16,894 nt of DNA from Sulfidibacterium sp964473395 (GTDB lineage: Bacteria; Bacteroidota; Bacteroidia; Bacteroidales; F082): assembly GCA_964473395.1 (NCBI GenBank), contig CAYYOW010000043.1, positions 1 to 16,894 of the forward strand, read 5' to 3'. The notes under the pieces were generated by a model that had not been told where the DNA came from, did not search any database, and was given only the letters and a program-made list of their open reading frames with translations. Shown piece after piece: positions 7,701 to 14,674 of this stretch. The position numbers and the translations under genes are program-made. How positions within the stretch are numbered: position 1 is the first letter of the stretch; each line of letters begins with the position of its first letter.

Positions 7701-8573
7701 ACAACTTTTTACATGTGGAACAGCATTTTGTTTAAAGGTAAAGCAGTCATAAATAACGGTGCTTTCGACTTCTCTTTCGTAGTGCCCAAGGACATTGCAT
7801 ATAAATTTGGGAAGGGACGTATCAGCTATTATTTTGATAATGGAAAAAGCGATGGACACGGCTACACCGAAAATGTTGTTGTGGGCGGATTTGACGATCA
7901 GGCTGTGCCAGATACTGCTGGCCCGGTTATTCGTCTTTACATGAACGATTCCTCTTTTTCTCCAGGCGATGTCACCCATGCCGATCCCGTGCTTTATGCC
8001 CGTTTGAGCGATCGAAGTGGTATCAACACCACAGGCAATGGTATTGGGCATGATATTGTAGCTACGCTGGATAACAACTTGTCCCAAAGTTATAACCTAA
8101 ATGCTTATTATGTAGCTGACGAAGGCGACTTTACAAAAGGGACAGTAAGTTTTCAGCTTACCAGCTTGTCCAACGGAGAACATGTTATTAGTCTGAAAGC
8201 ATGGGACTTGTATAATAATTCGTCAATAGCCAAACTGTCGTTTGTGGTGGAGCCTTCTTCAAAACTGGTGATAGAACATTTGGTTAATCTGCCTAACCCG
8301 GTGACTGATGGAACGGACTTTGTTTTTGACCATAACCAGGCAGGGAAGGTGCTAAAGGTAAGAATTGATATTTATAAACTGGATGGCCGGCGGGTGAGGA
8401 GTCTGCATCAGGAGCTGACACCCGGTGGCTTTACTTCAGGAAGAATTCACTGGAATTGTACTACGGACAGCGGGAAAAAAATCAGCCGCGGAATCTATGT
8501 CTATCAGTTGCAGGTTACTGCTCCCGATGGTCAGATAAAATACCTGCGTAATAAGTTGGTTTTTATTCGCTGA
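4776..8573 (+). CDS. porU: Type IX secretion sortase/signal peptidase PorU (peptidase C25)
   Basis: Surface cysteine protease of the gingipain (C25) family that removes the C-terminal sorting domain of T9SS cargo and transfers the cargo to A-LPS. The 1265 residues start with a Sec signal peptide (hydrophobic 5-19, likely cleavage after SYA, residue 21). An N-terminal beta-rich region follows, including GQWFKIRIDKSGIYKLTYDD (174-193). The C25 domain covers about 530-905: DYLIVAYPAF (535-544), LLLFGDASYDYKNR (605-618), the catalytic His in NYSGHGGE (His776), the catalytic Cys in TATCEF (Cys810) and VLIGDPALEMAYP (892-904). The last 90 or so residues (NLPNPVTDGT, DIYKLDGRRV, SRGIYVYQLQV) form a FlgD/CTD-like beta domain. 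Both catalytic residues are present and the frame is intact. The ATG at 4776 directly precedes the signal peptide. porV follows after 111 bp with its own promoter. Confidence 0.96.
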   Translation: MQIKRLIFFLLLVTFPFLSYAVDYSFGDTLQWQGLQHLKTDNGTVFLRLSFRGAYFSAPDALPVFSKTVPIHSAQVELKAVLSVKNITPVEAATAQWLSEKGFADTTFRLSVTLSVGHSQPYAVVHLVPVRWNQQKKQFEKLFSFKVSIDAKDMPASSFPTKQQLVSRSVLSDGQWFKIRIDKSGIYKLTYDDLKNMGFPVDGNPANIALYGNGGGILPEKNNVPRPSGLTENPIEVVAGGDGSFDKGDYILFYGVGPVVWKYDASTGYFNHQNNYYDNYAYYFLTLGTQPGLRIQQESVSGIPDKEVNSFTDYAYHELDERNLGGTGRTWYGEVYDFVTSHTFDFNFSHVIKTKKAYLKAVFASKAFSSNRFLISTNGRLQKTLYMPITGNSGYDVGKGGSTQFEFDPTADKISVKTVFQRSSSSSVGYLDYIDINVQRQLIFDGEQMEFRNIFSSGNVARYLLRTSDKVVVWDVSQPLAPKKIIAQQVSGGVTFNTNITPFKAFVAFGGSDDYSPEFVGKVGNQNLHAVKNIDYLIVAYPAFLSEAQRLANFHRQKDGMVVYVTTPQKIYNEFSSGTHDITAIRDFVKHIYDQSDAGKELKYLLLFGDASYDYKNRLPDNTNFVPCWESVYSLNTISSIASDDYYGYLDNGEGTSSSDRVDIGIGRFPVDTPEEAKVAVDKSISYDSNTPQTMGPWRNRLTFVADDGDYNRHLNDAETLTKYLNSRYPVYGLNKLYLDAFPQISTPSGQRAPELNEAINSSIDEGTLIFNYSGHGGEVGLGHERFLTIADINSWTNKDKLAVFITATCEFTRYDNPGLVSAGELVFLNPNGGAISLFTTTRATYASANLALNMAIFKNNMFEKVNGAYPRFGDVIMHAKVLGGDNDKKFVLIGDPALEMAYPEDEAKTTYINTKAVIVGEPDTLRALSKVQIQGVITDDNGQKIKDYNGTIFPTVFDKESAITTLRTDPDSRVTTFYMWNSILFKGKAVINNGAFDFSFVVPKDIAYKFGKGRISYYFDNGKSDGHGYTENVVVGGFDDQAVPDTAGPVIRLYMNDSSFSPGDVTHADPVLYARLSDRSGINTTGNGIGHDIVATLDNNLSQSYNLNAYYVADEGDFTKGTVSFQLTSLSNGEHVISLKAWDLYNNSSIAKLSFVVEPSSKLVIEHLVNLPNPVTDGTDFVFDHNQAGKVLKVRIDIYKLDGRRVRSLHQELTPGGFTSGRIHWNCTTDSGKKISRGIYVYQLQVTAPDGQIKYLRNKLVFIR

Positions 8574-8650
8574 AATTTTTTTTACCGGCTGCTCTTAAAA
8601 AAACAGTTGAAAATGAAACGGGTGAAATAATAAAACAATTTTTATTTCGT

Positions 8651-8658
8651 TAGATTTG
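8651..8658 (+). promoter_or_regulatory. Candidate porV promoter, -7 box
   Basis: TAGATTTG matches TAnnTTTG and lies 27 bp before the porV ATG. No terminator of clear form separates it from porU, so porV may be read both from porU and from this site. Confidence 0.5.
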
Positions 8659-8684
8659 CACACCATTTTAATAATAAGGTTTTT

Positions 8685-9905
8685 ATGAAAACAAGATTTC
8701 TTTTTCTCTCTGCATTGGTTTTATTCTTTTTCAGCAGCAAGGCACAGAATTATGGTAATTTGGGAGGTCAGGCCAGTGGCGACAGAGTAATTTCTACCGC
8801 TGTCCCTTTTTTGATGATCGGTCCTGATGGACGTGCCGGTGGGCTGGGTGATGGTGGTGTAGCCACCTCTCCCGATATTAACTCCATGTACTGGAACTCT
8901 GCTAAATATGCTTTTATTGAGAAACCTAACGGCTTTTCCATTTCCTACACACCCTGGCTCAGAAATCTTGTCAATGATATTAACCTGGCTTATGTTTCTT
9001 TCTATCACCGTCTGGACGACCGACAAACAATTGCGGCCACACTCCGCTATTTTTCTCTCGGCGAAATTCAGTTTACCGATGAGTTTGGAAATTCTTTGGG
9101 TACCTACAAACCTAATGAGTTTGCTGTGGATATGGCTTATGCAAGGAAATTGTCCGATTACCTCGCTCTCTCCGTTGATGGACGTTTTATCTATTCCAAT
9201 CTAACCGCAGGCTTCTCACCGCAGGGTACCGAAAGTTATGCCGGAATGTCGGTGGCCGTGGACATTGGCCTTTACTGGCAGAAGGATGTAAACTGGTTTA
9301 GTAACAACAGTGCGCAGTTTGCCTGGGGTGTTTTTATTTCCAATATCGGAAGCAAGATATCGTACAGCAAAACCAATATCCAAAAAGATTTTATTCCGAC
9401 CAACCTGCGTTTTGGTTCACGGCTAACCCTCGATTTGGATCGTTACAATAAGGTCTCATTTAACATCGATATTAATAAATTATTGGTGCCGACGCCGCCG
9501 ATTTATGCTACTGACACGTTGGGGAATCCCATTATAAATCCTGATGGCTCCTATGTCATTGCCAAAGGAAGAGACCCCAACAATGTTGGTGTTGTGAAAG
9601 GGATGGTGCAGTCGTGGTATGATGCTCCTGGCGGATTTCGTGAAGAGATGCAGGAGTTCAATATAGCTATAGGTGCCGAGTATTGGTACAACAACCTGTT
9701 TGCTCTCCGGGCCGGATATTTTTACGAAAACCGGCACAAAGGTGACCGCCAGTATGTTACCCTTGGCGTGGGATTACGTTACAACGTCTTTGGTCTTGAT
9801 TTCTCCTATCTTATTCCGACAGTTTCACAACAAAACCCGCTGGAAAAAACACTTCGCTTCTCGTTGCTGTTCAACTTTGGTAATAACAACCAGGGTGGGT
9901 TATAA
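8685..9905 (+). CDS. porV: Type IX secretion outer-membrane protein PorV (LptO)
   Basis: Outer-membrane beta-barrel of the FadL/OmpP1 superfamily. It binds the C-terminal domain of T9SS cargo leaving the Sov/SprA translocon and delivers it to PorU, with which it forms the attachment complex. The 406 residues match the family length. The signal peptide has a hydrophobic core (5-17) and likely cleavage after SSKA (residue 20). The PorV N-terminal signature follows at 42-71: FLMIGPDGRAGGLGDGGVAT, then SPDINSMYWN, continuing to SAKYAF. Alternating amphipathic strands run to the end, closing with LRYNVFGLDFSYLIP and LRFSLLFNFG. Adjacency to porU, as in Porphyromonas and Flavobacterium, supports the call over generic FadL-like proteins. 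ispF starts 12 bp after the stop, so the two are probably co-transcribed. Confidence 0.95.
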   Translation: MKTRFLFLSALVLFFFSSKAQNYGNLGGQASGDRVISTAVPFLMIGPDGRAGGLGDGGVATSPDINSMYWNSAKYAFIEKPNGFSISYTPWLRNLVNDINLAYVSFYHRLDDRQTIAATLRYFSLGEIQFTDEFGNSLGTYKPNEFAVDMAYARKLSDYLALSVDGRFIYSNLTAGFSPQGTESYAGMSVAVDIGLYWQKDVNWFSNNSAQFAWGVFISNIGSKISYSKTNIQKDFIPTNLRFGSRLTLDLDRYNKVSFNIDINKLLVPTPPIYATDTLGNPIINPDGSYVIAKGRDPNNVGVVKGMVQSWYDAPGGFREEMQEFNIAIGAEYWYNNLFALRAGYFYENRHKGDRQYVTLGVGLRYNVFGLDFSYLIPTVSQQNPLEKTLRFSLLFNFGNNNQGGL

Positions 9906-9917
9906 CTTCTCTTAGTC

Positions 9918-10406
9918 ATGTCTTTTCGCATAGGAATTGGTTATGATATTCATGCGCTGAAAGAAGGCGGAAAGTTGATAATAGGTGGTGTGCATATCCC
10001 TTTTACCAAAGGCCTTGTCGGTCATTCTGATGCCGATGTGCTCATACATGCGCTGTGCGATGCGCTTCTCGGTGCTGCTGCTCTCGGTGATTTGGGCAGT
10101 CATTTTCCGGATACGGATGAAAAATATAAGGATGCCAATAGTCTGCTTTTGCTGAAAGAAGTGTACAAGATGATACATACCTCCGGCTACCAAATAGGAA
10201 ATATTGATACGATTATTATTGCCCAAAAGCCCCAAATGGCACCTTTTATTCCTGATATGCTGAAGGTTTTGTCCGGAGTGTTGAAAATTTCTACTGATCG
10301 GATTTCAATAAAGGCTACTACCACCGAAGGTTTGGGGTTTGTCGGAAGGGAAGAAGGAATTGCAGCTCAGGCATCGGTGCTTCTGGAAACATCCGATACA
10401 AAGTAA
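9918..10406 (+). CDS. ispF: 2-C-methyl-D-erythritol 2,4-cyclodiphosphate synthase IspF
   Basis: MEP-pathway enzyme that cyclises CDP-methylerythritol 2-phosphate to MEcPP with loss of CMP; it acts as a cytoplasmic homotrimer. The 162 residues match the family. The zinc ligands are seen as Asp10 and His12 in GYDIH and His44 in GHSDADVLIHAL (35-46). The loop GDLGSHFPDTD (57-67) and the C-terminal TTTEGLGFVGREEGIAAQA (134-152) are intact. The gene lies 12 bp after porV with no terminator between, so it should share the porV transcript. This pairing is, as I recall, repeated in other Bacteroidota. A functional tie could be undecaprenyl-linked supply for A-LPS, but that is inference. Confidence 0.97.
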   Translation: MSFRIGIGYDIHALKEGGKLIIGGVHIPFTKGLVGHSDADVLIHALCDALLGAAALGDLGSHFPDTDEKYKDANSLLLLKEVYKMIHTSGYQIGNIDTIIIAQKPQMAPFIPDMLKVLSGVLKISTDRISIKATTTEGLGFVGREEGIAAQASVLLETSDTK

Positions 10407-10436
10407 ATTCTGTTTTTAAAGCACCATTTTTCTCAT

Positions 10437-10444
10437 TAGCTTTG
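10437..10444 (+). promoter_or_regulatory. Candidate promoter of the mutase operon, -7 box
   Basis: TAGCTTTG matches TAnnTTTG, 87 bp before the mutase ATG and 30 bp after the ispF stop. The resulting leader of about 80 nt contains a short open frame (10474-10545). Confidence 0.45.
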
Positions 10445-10473
10445 CATTTTGTTTCCTGAATAGGTTTTCTAAT

Positions 10474-10545
10474 ATGGAAAGTGCTGAAACAAAAATCAAT
10501 TTGAAAATAATTTTGAATAAAAAATGTTTGGATGAAAGCATTTAA
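10474..10545 (+). other. Possible upstream ORF overlapping the mutase start
   Basis: ATG followed by 22 more sense codons (MESAETKINLKIILNKKCLD, then ESI) and TAA. It ends 14 nt inside the mutase gene in another frame. It could affect translation of the mutase by coupling or competition. A 23-codon frame in an A/T-rich leader is easily a chance event, and no homology is recognised. Confidence 0.2.
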
Positions 10546-11878
10546 AGCCTACGATATCAGAGGCGAATACGGAAAAGATTTGAATAAGGAAATGGTTTAC
10601 CGCATAGGTTATTTTTTGCCACAAATCCTTCCCATGAAGGAGATTTTTGTGGGCCGCGATATCCGTTTGTCGTCCGACGAAATGTTTGATGCACTTGCCG
10701 ATGGCCTTACAGATGCCGGTGTTAATGTGACCGATGCCGGCCTGACGACTACCCCAATGGTCTATTGGGGAACCGGAAAATATGATTTTGATGCCTCGGT
10801 GATGATTACCGCTTCACACAACCCGAAAAGCCATAACGGACTGAAAATTTCTGCAAAAAATGTCCTGCCGGTTGGTTATGATAATGGCCTTCAAAAGCTG
10901 GAATCATTGGTCGATTCGGACGAGAAGATCATAAAAAAAGCCAAAGGAACTATCCTGCGGATGGACATGAAGCCAGCTTATCTCGCTTTTCTTAACCAAT
11001 ACAAAAAGGATTATTCCGGCCTTAATCTTGTTATCGACTACTCCAACGGGATGGCTTCCCTTTTTGCAAAGGATTTGTATGGCAAAAAATATTTCCCGCT
11101 AAACGAAAAAGCAGATGGTACTTTTCCCGGCCACGAACCAAATCCGTTGGATCCTGAAAACCAGGAACAAATCAAACGGGCTGTAATAATGCATAAAGCT
11201 GATCTCGGCATTATCTTCGACGGCGATGCCGACCGTGTCATGTTTATCGATGAAAAAGGAGCCTTCATCTCTCCCGATTTGATTATTGCTCTCTTCGCCC
11301 ATTTCTTTTTGAAAGACGCCAATAAAAAAGAGCATGTAGTACATGATATACGGACATCGAAAGCAGTGGGAGAGTACCTTGCAAAATTTAATACTGACGT
11401 TACTATCTGGCGTGTGGGGCGGGCTTATGGTGCTACCAAATTACGCGAAGTGAATGGTGTTTATGGTGGTGAGCTGGCCGGCCACTATTATTTTCGTGAT
11501 TTTTATTTCTCCGATAGCGGGCTGCTGGCTTCTTTAATTATGCTGGACATTATCGATGAATTTAAGAAACAGGGAAAATCTGTTTCTGCTTTAATTCACG
11601 AAATATCTTCGTATGCTAATACGGGCGAAGTAAACTTCCGGATTAGCCGCAAACAGGAAGCTATGGACACTGTGGTTGCTTACTTCAAAAGGCAACAGAC
11701 CCCCACGGCATACTATGATTTTGACGGTTACCGGCTGGAGTTCCCGGAATGGTGGTTCAACATCCGTCCTTCAAACACCGAGCCTTATCTGCGTTTTCTC
11801 GCGGAAGCCAAGTCGCCGCAACTACTCAACGAAAAGACTAAACAGGTGTATGCACTGCTGAAACCTTTTACAGACTAA
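10532..11878 (+). CDS. Phosphomannomutase/phosphoglucomutase family protein
   Basis: Alpha-D-phosphohexomutase that interconverts mannose or glucose 6- and 1-phosphates, feeding GDP-mannose or UDP-glucose for surface glycans. The 448 residues match bacterial PMM/PGM. The four family sites are present. The catalytic phosphoserine is Ser95 in ITASHNPKSHNG (92-103). The Mg2+ loop is FDGDADR (229-235). The sugar-binding loop is GGELAGHYYF (312-321), where relatives usually have GEMSGH. The phosphate-binding loop is RPSNTEPYLR (412-421). An early KAYDIRGEYG is typical of the family. The specificity (Man versus Glc) cannot be told from sequence, so no gene symbol is given. The stop overlaps a TAATG that leads into the next gene, so the two genes form an operon. 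Confidence 0.92.
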   Translation: MKAFKAYDIRGEYGKDLNKEMVYRIGYFLPQILPMKEIFVGRDIRLSSDEMFDALADGLTDAGVNVTDAGLTTTPMVYWGTGKYDFDASVMITASHNPKSHNGLKISAKNVLPVGYDNGLQKLESLVDSDEKIIKKAKGTILRMDMKPAYLAFLNQYKKDYSGLNLVIDYSNGMASLFAKDLYGKKYFPLNEKADGTFPGHEPNPLDPENQEQIKRAVIMHKADLGIIFDGDADRVMFIDEKGAFISPDLIIALFAHFFLKDANKKEHVVHDIRTSKAVGEYLAKFNTDVTIWRVGRAYGATKLREVNGVYGGELAGHYYFRDFYFSDSGLLASLIMLDIIDEFKKQGKSVSALIHEISSYANTGEVNFRISRKQEAMDTVVAYFKRQQTPTAYYDFDGYRLEFPEWWFNIRPSNTEPYLRFLAEAKSPQLLNEKTKQVYALLKPFTD

Positions 11879-11882
11879 TGTT

Positions 11883-12788
11883 TTGAAACGCCTGCTCACC
11901 ATATTGTTGCTGTTTATGTTTCTTGGTGCTCAGGCACAGGATTCATTTGCCTATCACGACACGCTGAATAAGAAGCGGTTAGGACTGGTGTTGGGATCAG
12001 CTGGAAGCCTTTATGTGGTTTCCGTCACCGGGCTTTATTTTGCATGGTACAAAGGGTACAAACATACCCGTTTCCACTGGGATGATGACTGGGGCGAATG
12101 GATGAAGAAAGACAAAATGGGCCACCTAACCACTGCTTATCAAATGGGCAACTATGGTTACTGGAGCCTGCGCTGGGCTGGGTTAAGCGAGAAAAAAGCC
12201 ATTTGGTATGGCGGTACATGGGGGCTTGTCTACATGACTACCATCGAGTTTTATGATGGCCTTTCGGCAGAATGGGGTGCCTCGCCAACCGACCTGCTTG
12301 CCAATACAGTGGGAGCGGCCATGTTCATCGGTCAGCAGTTTCTGTGGCACGAGCAACGGATACGTCCGAAATTCTCCTATCATCCAACAAAATACGCACA
12401 ATATCGCCCCGGTTTACTGGGAGCTACCTCACTCGAAAGAATAATAAAAGATTATAACGGACAAACCAACTGGCTCTCTGTAAATATCTACTCTTTTCTT
12501 AAAGAAGACTCCAAATTTCCTCCCTGGCTTAATGTTGCTTTCGGCTATGGCGCCCGTGGCATGATAGGAGCCTATGGAAATCCTCCCTATTATAAAGGGA
12601 AACCTTTGCCGCACTTTAACAGAGTAGCACAGCTTTACCTGTCGGTAGATGTTGACTGGACGCGTATTAAAACCCATTCAAAAGTGTTGCGTTTTGTCTT
12701 TAAAGCATTGAGTTTTGTAAAAATTCCTGCACCTACTATTGAATATAACAAAGAAAATGGATTCCATCTTTATCCGATTTTCTTTTAA
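11883..12788 (+). CDS. DUF2279 family exported protein, TTG start
   Basis: Exported protein of unknown function, DUF2279/YfiM-like. The 301 residues begin with a signal peptide (hydrophobic 3-14, likely cleavage after GAQA, residue 18, before QDS). The family core includes HWDDDWGEWMKKDKMGHLTT (65-84), SEKKAIWYGGTWGLVYMTTI (102-121) with EFYDG after it, SAEWGASPTDLLAN (128-141) and WHEQRIRPKFSYH (155-167). Several hydrophobic segments between about 33 and 155 could be membrane helices. The frame has no ATG before the signal peptide core; translation must begin at TTG (11883), 4 nt after the mutase stop. The only nearby ATG (11878, overlapping that stop) yields Met-Phe-stop. Starting at the later Met12 would destroy the signal peptide. 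Probably translationally coupled to the mutase. Confidence 0.8.
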   Translation: MKRLLTILLLFMFLGAQAQDSFAYHDTLNKKRLGLVLGSAGSLYVVSVTGLYFAWYKGYKHTRFHWDDDWGEWMKKDKMGHLTTAYQMGNYGYWSLRWAGLSEKKAIWYGGTWGLVYMTTIEFYDGLSAEWGASPTDLLANTVGAAMFIGQQFLWHEQRIRPKFSYHPTKYAQYRPGLLGATSLERIIKDYNGQTNWLSVNIYSFLKEDSKFPPWLNVAFGYGARGMIGAYGNPPYYKGKPLPHFNRVAQLYLSVDVDWTRIKTHSKVLRFVFKALSFVKIPAPTIEYNKENGFHLYPIFF

Positions 12789-12801
12789 AGAAAAATATGG
12801 C

Positions 12802-12821
12802 CAAAGCTTATGTCGAGCTCA
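12802..12821 (-). repeat. 20-bp dispersed repeat, copy 2 (inverted)
   Basis: On the minus strand this reads TGAGCTCGACATAAGCTTTG, differing from the copy at 1321-1340 at one base. It begins 13 bp after the DUF2279 stop and ends just before the palindrome and promoter of the next gene. Confidence 0.6.
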
Positions 12822-12828
12822 GGTTGTT

Positions 12829-12847
12829 AATAATCTCCCGGATTATT
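12829..12847. promoter_or_regulatory. Palindrome abutting the sulfatase-gene promoter
   Basis: AATAATC-TCCCG-GATTATT is a perfect 7+7 inverted repeat that ends 3 bp before the candidate -7 box at 12851. A protein bound here would block the region between the -33 and -7 elements, so it is a plausible repressor operator. The bound factor is unknown. Confidence 0.4.
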
Positions 12848-12850
12848 CCC

Positions 12851-12858
12851 TAATTTTG
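12851..12858 (+). promoter_or_regulatory. Candidate promoter of the sulfatase-like gene, -7 box
   Basis: TAATTTTG matches TAnnTTTG and lies 43 bp before the ATG at 12902. A TTG at 12824-12826 is somewhat far for a -33 element. Confidence 0.45.
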
Positions 12859-12901
12859 CCGGTTTGTTCTTAATGGATATATGAAGAAATAAAAAGCTGA
12901 A

Positions 12902-14650
12902 ATGAAAAAGAAAAATTCCTATGGACTTTGGGTTTCCTGGATAATTCTGCTGGGAATTGACCTGGCTTTTCGCGGATGGGAATGGCTGGCTCACAATCTG
13001 GCCGGCTTGCGGTTCGAAGCCAACTATTTGATGGCGGCACTTGCCTTGCTGGGACTGCTTTATCTACTATCTTTCATTCGGCGAAAGGACCTTTTCTGGG
13101 TAGTCTATTTTCTGCTGATAGCCATGCCGGTGTTGCTACAGGGTAATTATTTCATCGTCTATAAGAGATTTATATCGCCTTCTGAATTTGCCATATTTAC
13201 CGGATCACCCCGGATGGTGCTGGCAGTGGGGGCTGCTAATCTGAATTGGATTTTTATGCTGGCAGGCAGTTTCTTTCTTTTTCTGGCAGGTATTCTTTTA
13301 AAGAAATTCTATCCTCCAAGAAAATGGCTCCTGTTGCCGGCGGGCATCGTCTTTCTGGGATTTTCGATTTTTCTAACTTTACACTGGTATGGTGTCGATT
13401 TTTTCCAGAATAGCAATGTTGCCTTTTATGATAATCTTACACAGGAAATATTAACCGAAAAAGGGGATACCCAGAAAGCACATCGCCTTAAACTGTCGCC
13501 GATTAGAAAACATGGAAAGCTACCCAATCTGGTTTTTGTGATAGGGGAATCGCAGGTACTTTCTCACATGAGCCTTTACGGCTATCACCGACAGACAACA
13601 CCGCTACTTGATTCGTTGTACAAAGCACACGATATTATTCCCTTTCAAAAGGCAGTTTCCATTGGCAACAAAACCAGGCTGAGTGTACCTTATATGTTGT
13701 GTGGGTTGCAGGGCCCCGATCCCAAAGGGGCCTTCTACGAATACCCTTCCATTTTTGATTATGCCAAAGCTGCCGGCTATCATACTCTGTTTTTGTCAGC
13801 CCAGGACCTCCATTGGGGAAAACTGAATACCCTTTTCGATGATAGTAGCGTGGATTTGCTGGAGGATGGAAATTATTTCAGTAGCCATGTGGATGTCCAT
13901 AAGGGAGTAGATGACTTGGTTATGCTACATCATGTATTTCATTTTTTAAATAAATATGGTTCTCCGTTTTTGCTGGTGGTTCAAATGGATGGAAGTCACT
14001 ATCCGTACAATATTCATTCCCCCGATAGTCTGAAGAAATTTCTGCCCGAAAAAAGTGCTAACGGTGTCAATGCTTATGATAACACTCTAGTAGTTACCGA
14101 TATTTATTTGACGCGCCTTTATTCCTTTCTTGCAAAAAATTTCCCTCATACTTTCATGTTTTTTACACCTGATCACGGCCAGAACTTTGGGGGGCTTAGT
14201 GGCCATTTTAATGATAATTTCACAAAGGATATTTTCCATAATGCACTCATAGCTTTCCCCCCTTCCGGAGATAGCGTTTCTTACAATCTGCTAATGAAAA
14301 AGGAGAAATGGTTGGTATCCCAATCCGATATCTTCGCTACTATGCTGGCTCTTATGAAGGAAAAACCCCGGTTTGTTGTTGATGGGGTCTCTTTGATGGA
14401 CACCGCTAAACGTCATCGGATTGTCACATGCAGCGAGTATATGCCCACTTTTTATAATAATCCATTGACAGTGGTCGTTGATTCTGCTATGCAGACCCAA
14501 CTCATCGATTTTTCCCGGAGGTCAGTTACAGATTCGAGAACAGGAAAAGTGTATCCTTATAAGAAACTCCCTTATTCTGTTCGGAAAGTCATCAATTACA
14601 GACTACATCGGAAAAGTCCGGTTATGATTCCTCAATACCATGGAAATTGA
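12902..14650 (+). CDS. Membrane sulfatase-fold phosphoethanolamine-transferase-like protein
   Basis: Inner-membrane protein with a periplasmic alkaline-phosphatase/sulfatase domain, most like EptA/CptA phosphoethanolamine transferases, which move phosphoethanolamine from phosphatidylethanolamine to lipid A or core sugars. Of the 582 residues, about the first 165 hold five hydrophobic helices (near 8-22, 42-58, 64-80, 113-133, 142-161). The catalytic domain follows: VIGESQVLSHMSLYGYHRQT (213-232) with metal ligand Glu216; GNKTRLSVPYMLCG (255-268) with Thr258 where the family has its nucleophile; QMDGSHYPY (361-369); and TPDHGQNFGG (422-431) with Asp424 and His425, then His435. Every expected metal and nucleophile position is filled. 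Gln replaces the usual Glu after PDHG. An LTA-synthase-like role is possible, but the Thr context favours the phosphoethanolamine group. It sits alone behind its own promoter. The acceptor is unknown. Confidence 0.75.
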   Translation: MKKKNSYGLWVSWIILLGIDLAFRGWEWLAHNLAGLRFEANYLMAALALLGLLYLLSFIRRKDLFWVVYFLLIAMPVLLQGNYFIVYKRFISPSEFAIFTGSPRMVLAVGAANLNWIFMLAGSFFLFLAGILLKKFYPPRKWLLLPAGIVFLGFSIFLTLHWYGVDFFQNSNVAFYDNLTQEILTEKGDTQKAHRLKLSPIRKHGKLPNLVFVIGESQVLSHMSLYGYHRQTTPLLDSLYKAHDIIPFQKAVSIGNKTRLSVPYMLCGLQGPDPKGAFYEYPSIFDYAKAAGYHTLFLSAQDLHWGKLNTLFDDSSVDLLEDGNYFSSHVDVHKGVDDLVMLHHVFHFLNKYGSPFLLVVQMDGSHYPYNIHSPDSLKKFLPEKSANGVNAYDNTLVVTDIYLTRLYSFLAKNFPHTFMFFTPDHGQNFGGLSGHFNDNFTKDIFHNALIAFPPSGDSVSYNLLMKKEKWLVSQSDIFATMLALMKEKPRFVVDGVSLMDTAKRHRIVTCSEYMPTFYNNPLTVVVDSAMQTQLIDFSRRSVTDSRTGKVYPYKKLPYSVRKVINYRLHRKSPVMIPQYHGN

Positions 14651-14674
14651 AACGAACACAAGGTTTCTGATATC

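Noticed and set aside
7011..8087. 358-codon open frame on the minus strand inside porU
   Set aside because: It lies wholly antisense to the intact C25 protease gene, has no recognisable domain and no promoter, and is best explained as a codon-usage shadow.
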